A stretch of 64,000 nt of DNA. It comes from Stenogyne calaminthoides. Lineage: Eukaryota; Streptophyta; Magnoliopsida; Lamiales; Lamiaceae. The notes under the pieces are model-generated. The model was not told the origin of the DNA. It made no database searches and saw only the letters and a program-made list of their open reading frames with translations. Positions 45,519 through 58,012 of the stretch are shown piece by piece; positions within the stretch are counted from its first letter, which is position 1, and every line of letters begins with the position of its first letter. The position numbers and the translations under genes are program-made. The DNA is taken from NCBI GenBank assembly GCA_037126765.1, contig JBBCBC010000009.1:30278870-30342869 (forward strand). Direction: 5' to 3'.

Positions 45519-48500
45519 TCAGGTGTACTTGAACATTTGCAGCTCTTTGGGGATGCCAAACATCTTGTACATCCTTTGCATCAGCTTGTCCAGATCCTCT
45601 CTTCTATGGATCCCTCCCTTTTCAGCAAATCCATAGTAGGCATTCTTGAACTTTACAGTGTCTAGCTTTTTGTCTGGACTCAAAGGTGGAAGGAGTAGTT
45701 CAAAGGGTGGAGCTTCTGGTATCAGTGACATGATCTTTCCTTCTTTCATCACTGTCTGGTAGAAGTCTGGATACTTTGTTTCTAACCGATTCGAATTCAT
45801 CATCATTTTCGACCGATCTTGATGAATTGGAATCTTCTCCGGGATGTATCGTCACATAACCATTCTCCTCGATCGATCCCATTGCGAAGCGAGATCTGGC
45901 CGTCTATGAAGGATGTCTTTAACAGTGCGGAAGGGCATTCTTCTCCCAAGCAATCTCCTCTGCTGCTGACCGTTCTTCCTCTTCCGCCGGATGTAAGCGG
46001 TGTTTAGTCCCTTAGCCTCTGCTAACTTCTGCTTCTTGATGGCGGCCTCTCTTATTCTCTGTCTTGTCTGCTCTTGAATTTGTTCAGGAGTCATCTGGCT
46101 TTTGGTGGAGAATAGCTGGCCTTGTCTCTGATCTTCCGCAGTTGCTTTCATCATCTTGTCTTTGCCTTTCTTTCTCCTCAGAGTCTTCTCAGGTTCATCT
46201 TGTTCGTCTTCTTCAGCTAATTTCTTAGCGAGTTCAAGGCTCTTGGCCTGATCATCAGTTACCATTCTTTTCTGTACGAACGAAGAAAAGTCTTCAATCT
46301 TGTCGACTCTGGCAGTAACCTCTGAAAGAGCAGTTTTCTGTTCAGCGATCTCTTTACACTGTTGCTCCACAGTTTCTTTCACTTCAGCAACGAGATCGGT
46401 AGATGGAGTGGCTGGCAAGTCAGATACAGTGGTTTCTGGTAGAGATGCAATTGTTACCATCTGTGTCTGTTTTTCTTTCTTCTCTTTATTCTCATGTCCT
46501 TCCCCCTTTTTGGTTTCATCAAAGAGGTTGGACATTTTGCGGTTCAGAGCATTGAATTACCGTGTGATTTCCTCTCCGAGTTCCTCGACAACAAGAGGGG
46601 TGATCTGAACGGTGGCAGAAGGTGCAGGTTTCAAGAAGCGTCTGAGAGCAGCTTCGATGTCCTGTCTTGCTCGTTCTGCAGAAGCTACAAAGTGTTTCCA
46701 ACCCATATCCATGTGGTTGTCAATTTTCTCCAAAGATGCCCAGACATTCTCCAAAAGTACCTGTGTCTGATTGAGCATATCTGTCTGAACTTTGAGTTTG
46801 TCAGACTGGAGATTGAGCTTCTCGGCAAGAGGATTAACTAGTTGCATTACTTCAGAAAGGATGGCATTATGCATCCCAGCTGTGTGACATCTTTCTCTGT
46901 CAACTAGTTTTGCTTGCTCTTCTTAAAATCGCTTCATCAGATCTATTGTGAGCGCTGCGAATTTGTCTTCAATAGCAGTCTTGATCCCATCCTGAATCTT
47001 CTCAGTATAAAGATTTAGGGTATCAGAGCTCATCGTAGCAGTATGGTCAAATGTTGAAGCCTTGCCAAGTCGTGTCTCATCTGCAGCACCCATTCTTGGT
47101 TCATTGGCAGCTCCCTCATGATCTGTAGGAGGTTGAACGATTTCCTCCTTGTTATCAGCAATCCCGAACCTTTCGTGAATCAACCATCTGATATCATCGT
47201 CAGATGCCAATTCAACAGCACTTTCAATCCCAACATTGTTTAAGCATTTCAACTCCAAGTCAACAAAGAAATCTGATCCCAGAGTTGTCATGAGAAACAG
47301 AAATTCTTCAATGCTTTTCAGTCGGATATCCCTCCAGAACACTATTTCTTCTATCTGTTGCCGGATGCCAGGATGTTGATCCAATTCAGGGCATAGATCC
47401 AGCAGATACTCCTTGATTTGTTGCTTCATTATCCTTATGATGGGACTTTCTAGAGCAGGTGAAGCAAGCACTGTTCTGGTGTTGAAGGGATTATGAGAGA
47501 TGGACACTCGCTTGTCGGATCTCTCAGGTTCTTGAGACTTGATCGGGGATTGGGATGTTTGTGGTTCAGGTTCGTTTTCAGCGTGTTGAGGGTGTTCAGT
47601 TTCCTGAATGGGTTCATTGATTGGTGGTGTGGGAGATGTTGTTTTGATAGGTGAGGGTGAGGGTGAGAAGGTTTTGTGGGGAGAGGGTGGTGGTGATGAT
47701 TTTTGAAGAGAGGGTGATGTTGATTTGGAAGTGGGCGTTGGCGATCTTGCTCTCTGGAAGATCTTGGTGAGAGGCAGAGAATCAGATGGTGATTCTTCCT
47801 CAGATTGCTCCACTTCTATCCCTCTGACAGATTTCTCTCCTTCTGCTGCGATCATCTGCACTTCCCTTACTTCTCTGATAGTGGGCTCAGAGTGGACTGC
47901 TATCTCTTCTTCTGATCCTACTTGCATCAGATCCTTCGTTCTGCTGACTTGCTGGGCAGAACTTGGAGCAGTTTTCAGAGGAGATGTGACTCTCTTCTGA
48001 CGTTTCCGCTGAGCATCTGGTTTCTTGGCCAGATCCTTCCTCTTCATCCTCTTCTCTGAAACAGCCTTTTCCTGCACTTCAGACGATGCAGTTGCCTTAT
48101 CTTTTCCCTTCTTTTCTCCCTTGGGTTTGGGCACATAAGGAGTTGGATCTTCATCAGATTGTCCAGGTAGGGACTCATCCTTGCCCAATATGGCCTTGTG
48201 CTTTGCTTGGTATATCTTCGCTCCATTCTCGTTCCATTCATAATTCTGTGGCAGCTTATCTGACAGAATGATAGAGATTTTGTGTATGAAGGAACACTTG
48301 GAAGATAAGCACACTTCATTGCTCTGGGTCAGTTCGAACTTCCCCGAGTCTTTTCGTAAACGTGCTTTGACCATACCCAACCAATCAATATCTGAAGCCT
48401 TCTTGATTATTGCAGCCATGACACTTATCTTGTATGAAGTAACCGCATCAACGCTGTAAGTTGAGCACATGATCACCTTCTGAACGATCTCAAGAAGAAG

Positions 48501-48959
48501 GCGATATTTTCTCTTCAGATAGAAGGCTTTGACGTTCGTCGTGTTCTCTTTGTTTGTAGGTCTCAACAGCTCGACTTCAAGAAATTACTTTTCTCCTACA
48601 TCAGTCGTGTAGGTCTCTGGATTGATGCTTCCTCGAGTTAGACCGAATATCCTCTGGAGATCGTCATTCGACACTCGAACTTCCAGTCCGCCAACGGAAG
48701 AAATCAGGTCAGCATCATTGTCTTCATCCCTCTGTAGATTATATAGAAACTCCAGGGCTTCATGGGTGTGGACGATGTTCTGATGTGTAGAGCAATATCG
48801 TTCCAGCCCACACGCTCGCAAGCACTCCAGAATTTCCAGTGATTCAGGATCTGAGGTGATGGTGAAGACTACGTACTTTTCATCAATGATGTCTTTCTTC
48901 ATTGATGCAAAGTTGCAGAACTTTTTCCCTTGGCCCGGTCGTGGAACAAGATATGCCAT
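45519..48959 (-). pseudogene. Long extra frame downstream of pol (Sirevirus envelope-like position)
   Basis: One minus-strand frame of about 1,147 codons from the ATG at 48959 (MAYLVPRPGQGKKFCNF), broken by four in-frame stops (48585 TAA, 46923 TAA, 46557 TAA, 45852 TGA) but with no frameshift. Order: a globular N-terminal domain (DPESLEILECLRACGLERY; VRVSNDDLQRIFGLTRGSI) resembling the 'putative plant transposon protein' domain; a basic stretch (KRMKRKDLAKK, RKRQKR); a Ser/Pro-rich region (SPTPTSKSTSPS, SPSPSPIK); helical segments (LCPELDQHPGIRQQIEEIVF); a heptad-rich coiled-coil part; a second basic block (RRKKGKDK); and a compact C-terminal domain (ELLLPPLSPDKKLDTVKF). It lies on the same strand as gag-pol, where Sireviruses carry envelope-like genes. 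The function is unknown and I saw no clear membrane segment. Confidence 0.75.
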
Positions 48960-49301
48960 TTTTGTACGATATGCAAATTGATGTTTAGTTTGAGTAAGAT
49001 ATTTCAATAAATTCAGTCAAACCGGTAATTTTAGCATCAATTTAGCAATTAAGCGTTTAGATCTAATAAAAATTACAGAATCATAGCATCACAACTTGTA
49101 AACCTAGGTACCAGAGAGAAAATGAAATCATGCAATATTTAAACGAGAAATTACCAGAAATTGATTCGAATGATTTAGAAATCGGAAGAGTAGAATCAAT
49201 TGATTTCAAAAGTAATTCTCTGAAGATTTTGAAAATTTTGATCTTTTAAGAACTTTGAGAAGACGAAGTAGTGGAAAGAAGTTTTCTGGGAAAGATTTGG
49301 A

Positions 49302-49312
49302 TTTTATAGAAT
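49302..49312 (-). promoter_or_regulatory. TATA-like box upstream of the extra frame
   Basis: The minus strand reads TTCTATAAAATCC about 345 bp before the ATG at 48959. It is followed by pyrimidine-rich leader sequence with a donor-like TCTG/GTAATTTCTC at about 49155. The position suggests a separate internal promoter, but this is by inspection only. Confidence 0.35.
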
Positions 49313-50380
49313 GCGAGGGAAAACCTTTTTGCACAACTTTCCAAAGTACTCAAGTATCCGTGTTTTAAAATCAGTGGCTGAGATTAGTCGGCCAAAAATT
49401 ATTTTGATCGCACGGTTGAGAAAAGTAGTCTTCTCGTATTTCGGACTTGAAAATTCACAATAAAATGCATTAAAAACACATTTCCAAGTCCGCATTAAAA
49501 GTTTTGCAGAGCATGCGTCATAAAGTGAAAACAGAGTAAAATCATTTATTTAAATAACGCATATAAGGTATTCAGAAAGGGATAAATAAGAGAACGTATC
49601 TGACTGATTGATATTGCAATCAATCAGTTACCACTTGTGATCTGATCTGGTACTTGTTGACTTTACTGATGGTAGCCTTAAGTATTTCCCAACAATATCT
49701 CACCCAAATCGGCATAGATACGCTGTGATTACTCACACCGTCAACTCATCCAACCATTAGCCGCGTGTTCCTTACGCGTTGTCGATGCAAATTTCTCTTA
49801 AGATTTTCTGAGAAGATAAATTTGCATTTATACCCCTAATTTCCTTCTATAAATTAGCCTGGGGTGTTTGGCAAACAATACAACATAAACCATTTATCTT
49901 CTTTAGCATATACTTCATGCTTTTCCGATGAGTTCCTTATTTCCGGTGAAACTTCCGGTGGGAACCTTTAACCCTTTTCTAATGAATCCAGCTTCTCAAA
50001 TCAACCCTGTGTGTTCCTTCACACTGCTTTCGTCCTCATCTAAGATTTCACATACGATCAATGCTAAGCTTCTTCTGACTTATGCGATCTGTAGCTTTAA
50101 ACTTGTACTGCTTGCTTGTAGACTGTAGCTTAATCGACTTATAAAGTGTAACTTTCCAATCTGATCAGTTCCCCCTCAATCTGATATGTCTTGAACTGAT
50201 CTGCTCCTTGTCTGAACTTCAGATCGGCTACTTATCTGACTTTCTGATCTGCTCCTTATCTGAACTTCAGATCGGCTCCTTGACTGTCCGTCTGATCAGT
50301 TGAGATTCCTAACTCAATTGATTTCTCTTAACCTGGTTAGTCTTTTAACCAACTGGTTCTAGAGATCAGTCCACCAATCA
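49313..50380 (-). other. Non-coding spacer between pol and the extra frame
   Basis: About 1.1 kb without coding signal. It holds repeated TCAGATCGGCT / CTGATCTGCTCCT motifs near 50150-50290 and AT-rich sequence near the TATA-like box. No separate inserted element is evident. Confidence 0.5.
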
Positions 50381-51918
50381 TTTCTGGTGCATTTTCTCCG
50401 AGATCCAGAAGCCATAGCTCGTTGCATAACTCTCTGAATCTGATCTCAGCTAGCGGCTTGGTTAGAATATCAGCTTTCTGCTTGTCAGTATGGATCTTTT
50501 ACATCCGGATATTCTTCTTTTCAACGTGATCTCTGATAAAATGGTGTCTGACATCCACATGCTTGCATCTTGTATGTAGAACAGATTTAAAGTGATTGCA
50601 ATAAAGCACTATTATCGTCACGTAATATAGGTACGTTCTTAGCTACGATGTTGTAATCCTCACCGCCGACTTAGCCAGAGCGATTTGGGGAACAACAAAC
50701 TTCCCGACCATATATTGCCTTTCAAGTAGTAGATGCCATGAATCGATGTATCCGCTTCTTCAAAAACCAAGAGATCGCTTTTATTTCCTAGAAACCGACA
50801 TGAACTCGAGGTTGACTTTCGCCGATTCTCGCAACCTCCATAACCAGCCCACTAAGTTTAGATTATCATCGATGGGTAAAATAAACCAAGGTTTTCAAAT
50901 CCCCTTGGATCTTGAGATATCGCTTAGGCTTGCTTTTAGGTGGTTTTGCATTGGATTTGCTTGAAATCGGCACATACACCCATCTTTTGCCAAAAGTAAT
51001 GTGCGGGTCTGGGCGGTCGGTATAGTAGTGATCCAATCGAGCCCTATATTCTTTCTCGATTAACTTTTCGACCATTTTCATACGGATCCATCTTGAACCC
51101 GGTCATCATGGGAATTCCGCTTTTTGCAATGTTGAACTCCAAACTTTGCCAAGAGATTTCTTGTGTACTTCGCTTTGGCAGATGAATATCCCTTTTGTAC
51201 TGGCTTGACTTGTAATCCCGAAAGTAATTCATCGACCCATCATGGACATCTCGAACTTCCCTTGCATCAATTTGTTGAACTTCTCACATAGCTTCTTGTT
51301 GGGAGATCCAAGATGATGTCGCCCACGTAAATCTGAACCATCGTAATATCTTCTCCATCTTCTATTCGAATAAGGTTACGCCCACTATTCCTTTAGTGAA
51401 CCCATTTGTCTATCAAGAACCGGAGAGAGTGTATCATACCAAGCTCGAGGAGCTTGTTTGAGCCCAGAAAGAGCTTTCCTTAAACGGTACACTTGGTTGC
51501 CTTTTTTTCAAAGCCCGGAGGTTGTTCGACATAAACTTCCTCTCGCTAGTACCCCCGTTTAAGAATGCACTCTTTACATCCATCGATACACAATGAACCC
51601 CGTGGGGCAAAGATATTTAAAATACCGAATGGCTTTCTAGGCGGCGATCGGTGCAAAGGTCTCATCATAATCAATTCCTTCTGATTGTGAATACCCCTTA
51701 GCAACAAGTCTTGCCTTATTCCTGGTTATGACATTATTCTCATCTCTTTTGTTCTTGAATACCCACTTCGTGCCAATAACGTTTTGATGAGTTGGTCTGT
51801 CCACCAATTTCCAAACTTGATTTCTCTCAAACTGTTCCAGTTCCTCTTCCATGGCTAGAATCCAGCTTGCGTCTTGTAGAGCTTCCTCATCTCTTTGAGT
51901 TGGTTCCTTCAAAGACAA
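50381..51918 (-). pseudogene. Copia RT - RNase H, heavily decayed
   Basis: The most intact piece is 51918-51637: EEALQDASWILAMEEELEQF, QNVIGTKWVFKNKRDENNV, ARLVAKGYSQSEGIDYDETF. Downstream fragments in several frames resemble the RT palm (KALSGLKQAPRAWY), HLIFGITS-like segments, and an RNase H end with a KADILTKPL-like motif near 50490. Many stops and small deletions are present, more than in the extra frame downstream. Confidence 0.75.
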
Positions 51919-52895
51919 ATAACAACAGTAAATGACACTTTCACCAATCTGATGTCTAGTTTTGACTCTATCAGATGGGTCTCCGATAATCGATCAGTTG
52001 GATGACCGGTAATCCAGGTCCTTCTTTTTCCGATGTGCGTCTGTTTTTGGAGAACATCATCCACTTCGATAGTAGTTCATTACTAGTGATTGGGAGTGGT
52101 GCGGAATTATGATCCACTTGATAAGAACTGTCTCAGCTGATGTTGGACTCATCATGTGCTGATGTCTATTCGTAGGAACCGGGAGTTCCCCCGAACCGAG
52201 ATGGTTCATTGATATCGTCTCTCAGAATAACTTCTTCTTTCATCGGCAGTTGTTCGTACCTTAGGGTCTGATTGATCTGTTGAATCAGCAAGATCAAGTT
52301 CTGGGATGTACACTGTTACGTGTTCAGGTTCTTTCTCCTTGATGCTTAGCCGATCCATTTTCCGTGCGATCGTAGCGGTTGATCTAGTACGGCTTGTTTC
52401 GAGGCGCCTTTCTCTTGTTCGTAAGATGTCTCATCAAAGACCACATGGGGTGTTTCTTCCACAACTAGAGTTCGTTTGTTGTAAACCCTGAAAGCTTTGC
52501 TGGATGAGGAATATCCTAAGAATATGCCCTTATCTGACTTGGCCTCAAAAGTCTTCAACTGACTTTTCCCATTGTTGTGAATGAAACACTTGCACCCAAA
52601 AACATGGAAGTATGAAACACGAGGTTTTCGCCCTTCCACGATTCATAAGGTTTTTGAAGTGAGTCTTAGTCGAGAACATCCGCTTACGAGTATGGCATGC
52701 GGTATTGATTATACGCCTTTAAACGGCTTGGTGTCGCATGTTCAGCTAACATAGTGCGAGCAGCTTCCTTGATAGTTCTGTTTCTCCGTTTTGCTACTCC
52801 ATTTTGTTGTGGCGTTCTTGCAGCTGACATTTCATGTCAGATACCAAACTTCAATGCAAAAAAATCAAGAATAAAGGAATTCAGAACTCAGACTT
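51919..52895 (-). pseudogene. Copia integrase C-terminal part, decayed
   Basis: Fragments include a TPQQNGVAKRRNRT-like motif near 52810-52770, RVSYFHVFGCKCFIHNN and SDKGIFLGYSSSSKAFRVYN (52615-52480). These are the zinc-binding-like GCxC and FLGY motifs that end Copia integrases. Frameshifts separate them. The 52160-51920 part is non-conserved linker. Confidence 0.75.
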
Positions 52896-53726
52896 TTATC
52901 TCGATCCGATTTTTACTATGCTGACACCCTTCTCGTTTTGTAACTTCTTGAGCAGCTCGGGTATCTTTGTCGTTGTCTCGTTCTTCTTGTACAAGAGTAC
53001 AACCCAAGTAAACTTGGAATAATCATCCACGATTACTAGAGTATATTTGCGTCCACTGAGACTGACTGGTGTAACTGGTCTGAATAGATCCATATGGAGC
53101 AGTTGCAAAACTCTACTGGATGCTGGTCCAGGTATTCCTTTGAATGAGGCTTTAACTTGTTTTCCCTTCTGACATGCGGCACAAGTCTGATCGTTGGAGA
53201 ATATCTCATTCGGAAGTCCCTCAACCAAAGGCACCCTAGCTATCTTGTTAAGAGTATTAAAGTTTAGATGACTCATTCTTTTATGTCAGAGCCAACTGCT
53301 ACTTTTGGAACTCTTAACAATTAAGCATGCATTTCTTGGGCAACTGTTCCAATCTGTTGTGTAGATCGTGCCTTTCCTTGAACCAGTTAGCAAAATTTGT
53401 TGAGTAGCTCGATTCCTTATCGTACACTTGTCGCTTGAGAACTCAACGCTGAATTCGTTGTCGCAGAATTGTGATACTGATAGTAGATTGTGCTTTAATC
53501 CTTCGACATACGAGACTCCAGTTACTTGTACATCATCATTCTCTAAGGTTCTGAATCCTTTGGTAAAACCAAAGTTATCATCACCGAAGAGTACACGTGG
53601 GCCTTCTTGTTCTTTGTAAGAGCTAAGGAGATGTTTGGTTCCTATCATGTGCCTTGAGCATCCACTATCGATGTACCAGATAGTTGCTTGTGCACCTCCT
53701 TTGTTGGTCAAATCCCACGCGAACAC
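52896..53726 (-). pseudogene. Copia protease - integrase N-terminal part
   Basis: 53726-53286 carries the aspartic protease (WYIDSGCSRHMIG, with D-S-G; HNLLSVSQFCD). 53276-52896 carries the integrase N-terminal zinc region (HLNFNTLNKIARVPL...CAACQKGKQVKASF) and the start of the catalytic core (LHMDLFRPV, VIVDDYSKFTWVVLLYK). One frameshift near 53280 separates them. Confidence 0.88.
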
Positions 53727-55472
53727 CTAATCGAATCAGCTTTTAGGTACCCTTTGGAATTGGGTCTGGGGGTTAGTGGTGGATTTAGGGATCCACACAA
53801 AAGCAGAGCACTTATATGAAAAATCGGATAGATTAGAAGGTCCGATTTGTCTCCATATATATATCAACATAATCATACTTCTCTTTATATGCTTTTCGAT
53901 TAGTATGATTATTAGGTGTGAGCCTTGGGTGACTTAGAAGACTTGAGGTTTTTTTCTTTATATGTTGTCTTCTTTTAATCCAGTGTGGCTCAGGTGCAGT
54001 AGCCCTAGATCTCTGGTTATAAGGGTAGGTACGACTGCTACCATTGAAAGATTCATATCTTCTCGGCATAGATGGTCTTTGCAGTTTACCTATGGCTTGC
54101 CTGTTAGGCAGCTGACCTTGATTGGGTCTCAGATTAGATTTCCTTTTTCTGGTTGTCTCTTACGATACCTAATATCTTGATCGAGTTGAGGGTCTCTTGA
54201 AGAACCGGGGTTCTCGTTGATTCTCGGTGATGCTTAGTCAGTTGAGGTCCATTTATGTACCCTTTCTGATTAGGCACTTGTCTTACTTGCTCAGCAGGTC
54301 TCTTTCCCTTATCAGATACATGTTTAGCTTTTTGTGTATCTTTGTTAGAGATTCGTTTGATTACACCCTTCTGCAGTGAATCAAACGGGTCTTTTGAGGA
54401 TGTAGAAGAGTTCTCATACCCAATTCCCTTCTTGTTAGTCGGCGTTCGAAAATAGGTGTTCATTTCTTGAACGGTTTTTGATGACCGTGAAAACCTCTAT
54501 TTTCTTGCATAAAACTGTCCTCGAGAGATTTTAGACTCTCATGTAGTCGGAATAGCTCATCAAACTTAGCTTGAAGGATTTTGAAATCATCAGCTTGCTG
54601 TTTGTTGATTGCTAGCTGATCTTTGATCTACTTCTCCTGTTCAGAAGATTTAACTTTCAGAACGTTAAGTTTCTCGATTACATACGGCGGTTTTTGGTGA
54701 TTTTAGTTCAAGAGCTTTTTGTGGCGTTTTCTTTAACAAGTCGATTATTTCTGATCCTTAGCTTGTCATTTTCAGCTTCCACTATTGTATAAGTGTCTAC
54801 TGCATCAGAGAGGTCATCAAGCAATTGCTCAGAGTAGAGCTGCAAGTCAATCTCTCCAGCAGGTGTGCTAATAATAGCAGGTGTGGAAATTGAAAAAGTA
54901 GAAGGTTTGGAGGTTACCTCAGATTGGTCTTCCTCCTTGGCCATCAGGCAGATTTCATCGTCATCTGAAGAGAATATCAGATCTTCCTGTTCGAGGAAGT
55001 CAACAGCACTGCTTATTAGACAGAAATCTTCTACAGATGAGTAGCCAGAGTCCTCAGAAGGCAGATATGAATCATCAATCCCTGATGTGTCAGCTACCAA
55101 GGCTTTCCTGTCTTTGAAGCGTAGTTCTCTTTTGCTCCGCTTTTCTTCTCTTTCTCTGGGAGTCAGGTCTGGGCAGTCGGAGCTGTAGTGACCTGGTTTC
55201 AAGCAGTTGAAGCATGATCCACGATCCACGGAACTTTCTCTGCCAGGTGAGTCACTCCGTCTATAGGATCTGTCAGGTGACTTTCCTTTCTGATAGTAAT
55301 CTGAACTCCTTCTGTCAGATCTGTTATCTCTTCTCTCATTTGACCGATCATCTCTTTTATCATCTCTGTGATCCCTTCGGTCGTCTGATCTGGATCTTTC
55401 TGGTGATCTGTCAGTTGGCTTCCTGTTCCTTCTGTCTTGATAATCCTTGTAGAATATGCGATACTTACCAAG
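53727..55472 (-). pseudogene. Gag C-terminal half with CCHC zinc knuckle
   Basis: The open piece 55229-54708 starts with a retroviral-type zinc knuckle, CFNCLKPGHYSSDC (C-x2-C-x4-H-x4-C), followed by an acidic/Ser-rich region (EDSGYSSVEDF, SSDDDEICLMA) and a coiled-coil-like segment (AENDKLRIRNNRLVKENA). Further basic fragments follow at 54463-54134 and 54069-53833. Upstream (55492-55199), the Arg/Ser/Asp-rich gag linker is frame-disrupted. The large gag is typical of Sireviruses. Confidence 0.75.
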
Positions 55473-56312
55473 TTAAATATTTGATCTTTCAAGTTTCTTG
55501 GTAAGCAGAGCGATCTGTTCTGCTTGGCTTATGATGTTTCCAACAGGTTCAGTGGCCTTTGATCTGCTGTCGGTTGCTTTGAATGCAACTGATTTAGATG
55601 TGGAGGTTGAGGCTTCAGCAGGCGTCTCTTCTTCATCTGCTTGCCCTCTTTCGATTAAATCGAACTCATGGGCTTTAAGGCTTAGGAACAAGCTACTCGG
55701 CTTCATCTTTGCAATGTCTTGGCAATCCTTGATTACCGTGACTTTCATGTCCCATTTCTTGGTGAGAGATCTCAGGATCTTGTAGTTGATGTCTTTGTCT
55801 GACATCTCTCGTCCAAGTTCTCGTAGCTTGTTTACTGACATGGTGATCCTCCCATCGAGTTCGTTGATGGTTTCGTTTGGCAACATCTTTAGCTTTTCGA
55901 ACTTCACCAGTTCAGCTTGTAGTCGGCTGACTTTGATCTGATCATTACCTTCGCACATCTCAGCAAGAGTATCCCACATTTGTTTCGCTGTTTTGAGATA
56001 CTTTATTTTCTCTTTGGTGATCTTATCCATCGTCTTCATGATTATATGTCTGGCGATTGTATCTAGAGTATACAACTTTCTTTCTTCTGCATCCATCAGG
56101 GCTGGACTTTTTCGAACAAGACTTCCAGGTTGTTCTGGATCTCCACCAACCGCTGGGTTGTCGTGATATTTGATGATTGGTCCTCGTTCAATGACTTCCA
56201 TCATTCTGCCGCTTATCGATCCCAAATGGTTGCACATATATATAATCCAATCTGCATACTCATCAATTGAAAACTTAGGCAGATCATGATACATACCAGA
56301 GGTATTATCCAT
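55473..56312 (-). pseudogene. Copia gag N-terminal domain
   Basis: A 279-codon open stretch from the ATG at 56312 (MDNTSGMYHDLPKFSIDEYA). It shows the gag pattern of plant Copia elements (UBN2-type): WIIYMCNHLGSI, TMDKITKEKIKYLKTAKQM, WDTLAEMCEGNDQIKVSRLQ, KLRELGREMSDKDINYKILR and SLTKKWDMKVTVIKD. The frame breaks at 55473, before the zinc knuckle. The ATG lies ~125 bp downstream of the primer-binding site, as expected. Confidence 0.88.
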
Positions 56313-56436
56313 GCTGAATGTGATTTTTGAAAACGAATGAGTTTTGAAAACGGTTTTTCAAGATTTGTTCAAATGACCACAAAGATTCTTCCTCAAGAAT
56401 CGATGATACTCAAAGCCAGTGGTCTGTAGAACCACT

Positions 56437-56448
56437 GCTTTGATACCA
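56437..56448 (-). promoter_or_regulatory. Primer-binding site (initiator tRNA-Met)
   Basis: Minus strand, two bases after the end of the 5' LTR: TGGTATCAAAGC. It differs by one base from TGGTATCAGAGC, the complement of the plant initiator tRNA-Met 3' end used by most Copia elements. It fixes the orientation (minus) and the LTR edge. Confidence 0.92.
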
Positions 56449-56450
56449 CT

Positions 56451-58007
56451 TGTAGGTCCCGAACGGGTTTTGTGAGGGCAAAAGTCTAGAGGGGAGGGGT
56501 GAATAGACTTCTGAAAACTTTTCGTGCAGATCAGGTGTGATTGCAGATTGCCTGATCAGAGTGCTAGTGAGTCAGTTTGGACTGATGTTAAATCTTACTG
56601 AGTGTCTGAGGGCAGATCAGTTTGATATCTGTCAGTTTAACTGAGAGTGCGGAAGCTTGTAAATACCCGTGTGAAAAACCAGTTTTATCAATTCAGATTC
56701 TCAAGTCAGTTTTCAATCAGCTGACTAAGGTGTCAATCTTGATCAGATCAGTTGCTTGGTGCAGACTGATGTTAACTTAGAATATGTATGCAATTTTAAG
56801 CTCAGTTGTGTGAATAGTGTAAAGCAATAAAGAGCAAGTAAATGCACACAAGACTTTTATAGTGGTTCAGACGAAACTCGTCTTACGTTCACTCTTCCCT
56901 TAACACAGGGGCACCAACTTAACCAACTTAACCTACTAGACTTAGTTTATTGTGTTAGTCCAACACCCAACAGATATTTATTGAGTTCACACTCAACCGT
57001 TTAGAAATCAGAAACTAGATAAGTAGCCAAATGCTAGTGGATAGGATTTCTTGCTAAGAACTATGGGATGAACACTCTAAGAATAATCTTCAAATATGGT
57101 GTTCTTCGAGCGGAAATTCTTCTTGAATTTGCTTCTTGATAATTTGCGTGAATATTGTTGTTCCGCTTGCTCAATAGTTCATGTATTGGTCCTTCGTCTC
57201 TTCTTGACGAGCAATCCCATTTTATAGACCACGAAATCAAAGAGTCGTTGGAGAGCAATTTGAATTTTGGGCTATATTAGGTAGGTTGTAGGATATGATT
57301 GTGACGTGCTCCGAATATCGGCGTGGCCATAGGCATGATTAGCGTCGTTTATGTCCGCAGCGTCGAATCCCGTAATGTCAGCTCTTTTTGTGCACATGTC
57401 GTTTTTTCTTCGAGCCATGGCGACACTTGAAGAATTTGTCCGTTAGACGATTGATATTCCTTTTGTAGAAGATTCGTCTTGTCTGGTGTATCTTTTTGAT
57501 TGACACCAAGTGTGAGCTGACTTGATCAAATAAATGATCAGTCTAGCTTGTTGAGTCTTCTGATGCAGATTGTCTTAAGACAATACGGACTCTACCGATA
57601 TAGGTCTTCGTGTCTTCTCGGTAGTCTCCGATCTTGGTGACTCCGAGCCTCAGTGTCTTGGTCATCTTGAGTCTTGAGTTTATCCGAGTCTTGAGTTCAT
57701 CCGAGTCTTGAGTTTATCCGAGTCTTGATGTCTTCTGTCTTCACCTGATCTTCTGACTTCTTGTCTTCTGATTTGTTCGTAGTCTTCTGATCATCTGACC
57801 TTATCTGGGTCATCTGATACTTCGACCTGACCTATACATATTGAGTTCCCTTCAATATGTGACCTATCTTTTACATCAGCTATCTATACATTTCAGCTGG
57901 TCATCTTAATCTAATTCTAAGTCATCAGTTAGCTAACAGGTCTGACTGGTCCTATTACAATCTGTTTTGGAACTTCCATCAAAACTAATAATACAGATTT
58001 CCCAACA
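56451..58007 (-). mobile_element. Sirevirus-like Copia element: right (5') LTR
   Basis: Begins TGTAGGTCCCGAACGGG and ends GATTTCCCAACA, followed by TAAAA (58008-58012), a perfect target duplication with 43614-43618. 1,557 bp. It lacks a 109-bp segment of the left LTR and differs by scattered substitutions and small indels. It would hold the promoter for minus-strand transcription. Confidence 0.95.
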
Positions 58008-58012
58008 TAAAA

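Noticed and set aside
48960..49007. Upstream start at 49007 for the extra Sirevirus frame
   Set aside because: The codon is TTG. The first ATG in frame is 48959.
56432..56450. tRNA gene fragment
   Set aside because: The match to initiator tRNA-Met covers only the primer-binding length beside the LTR. It is a PBS, not a tRNA gene.
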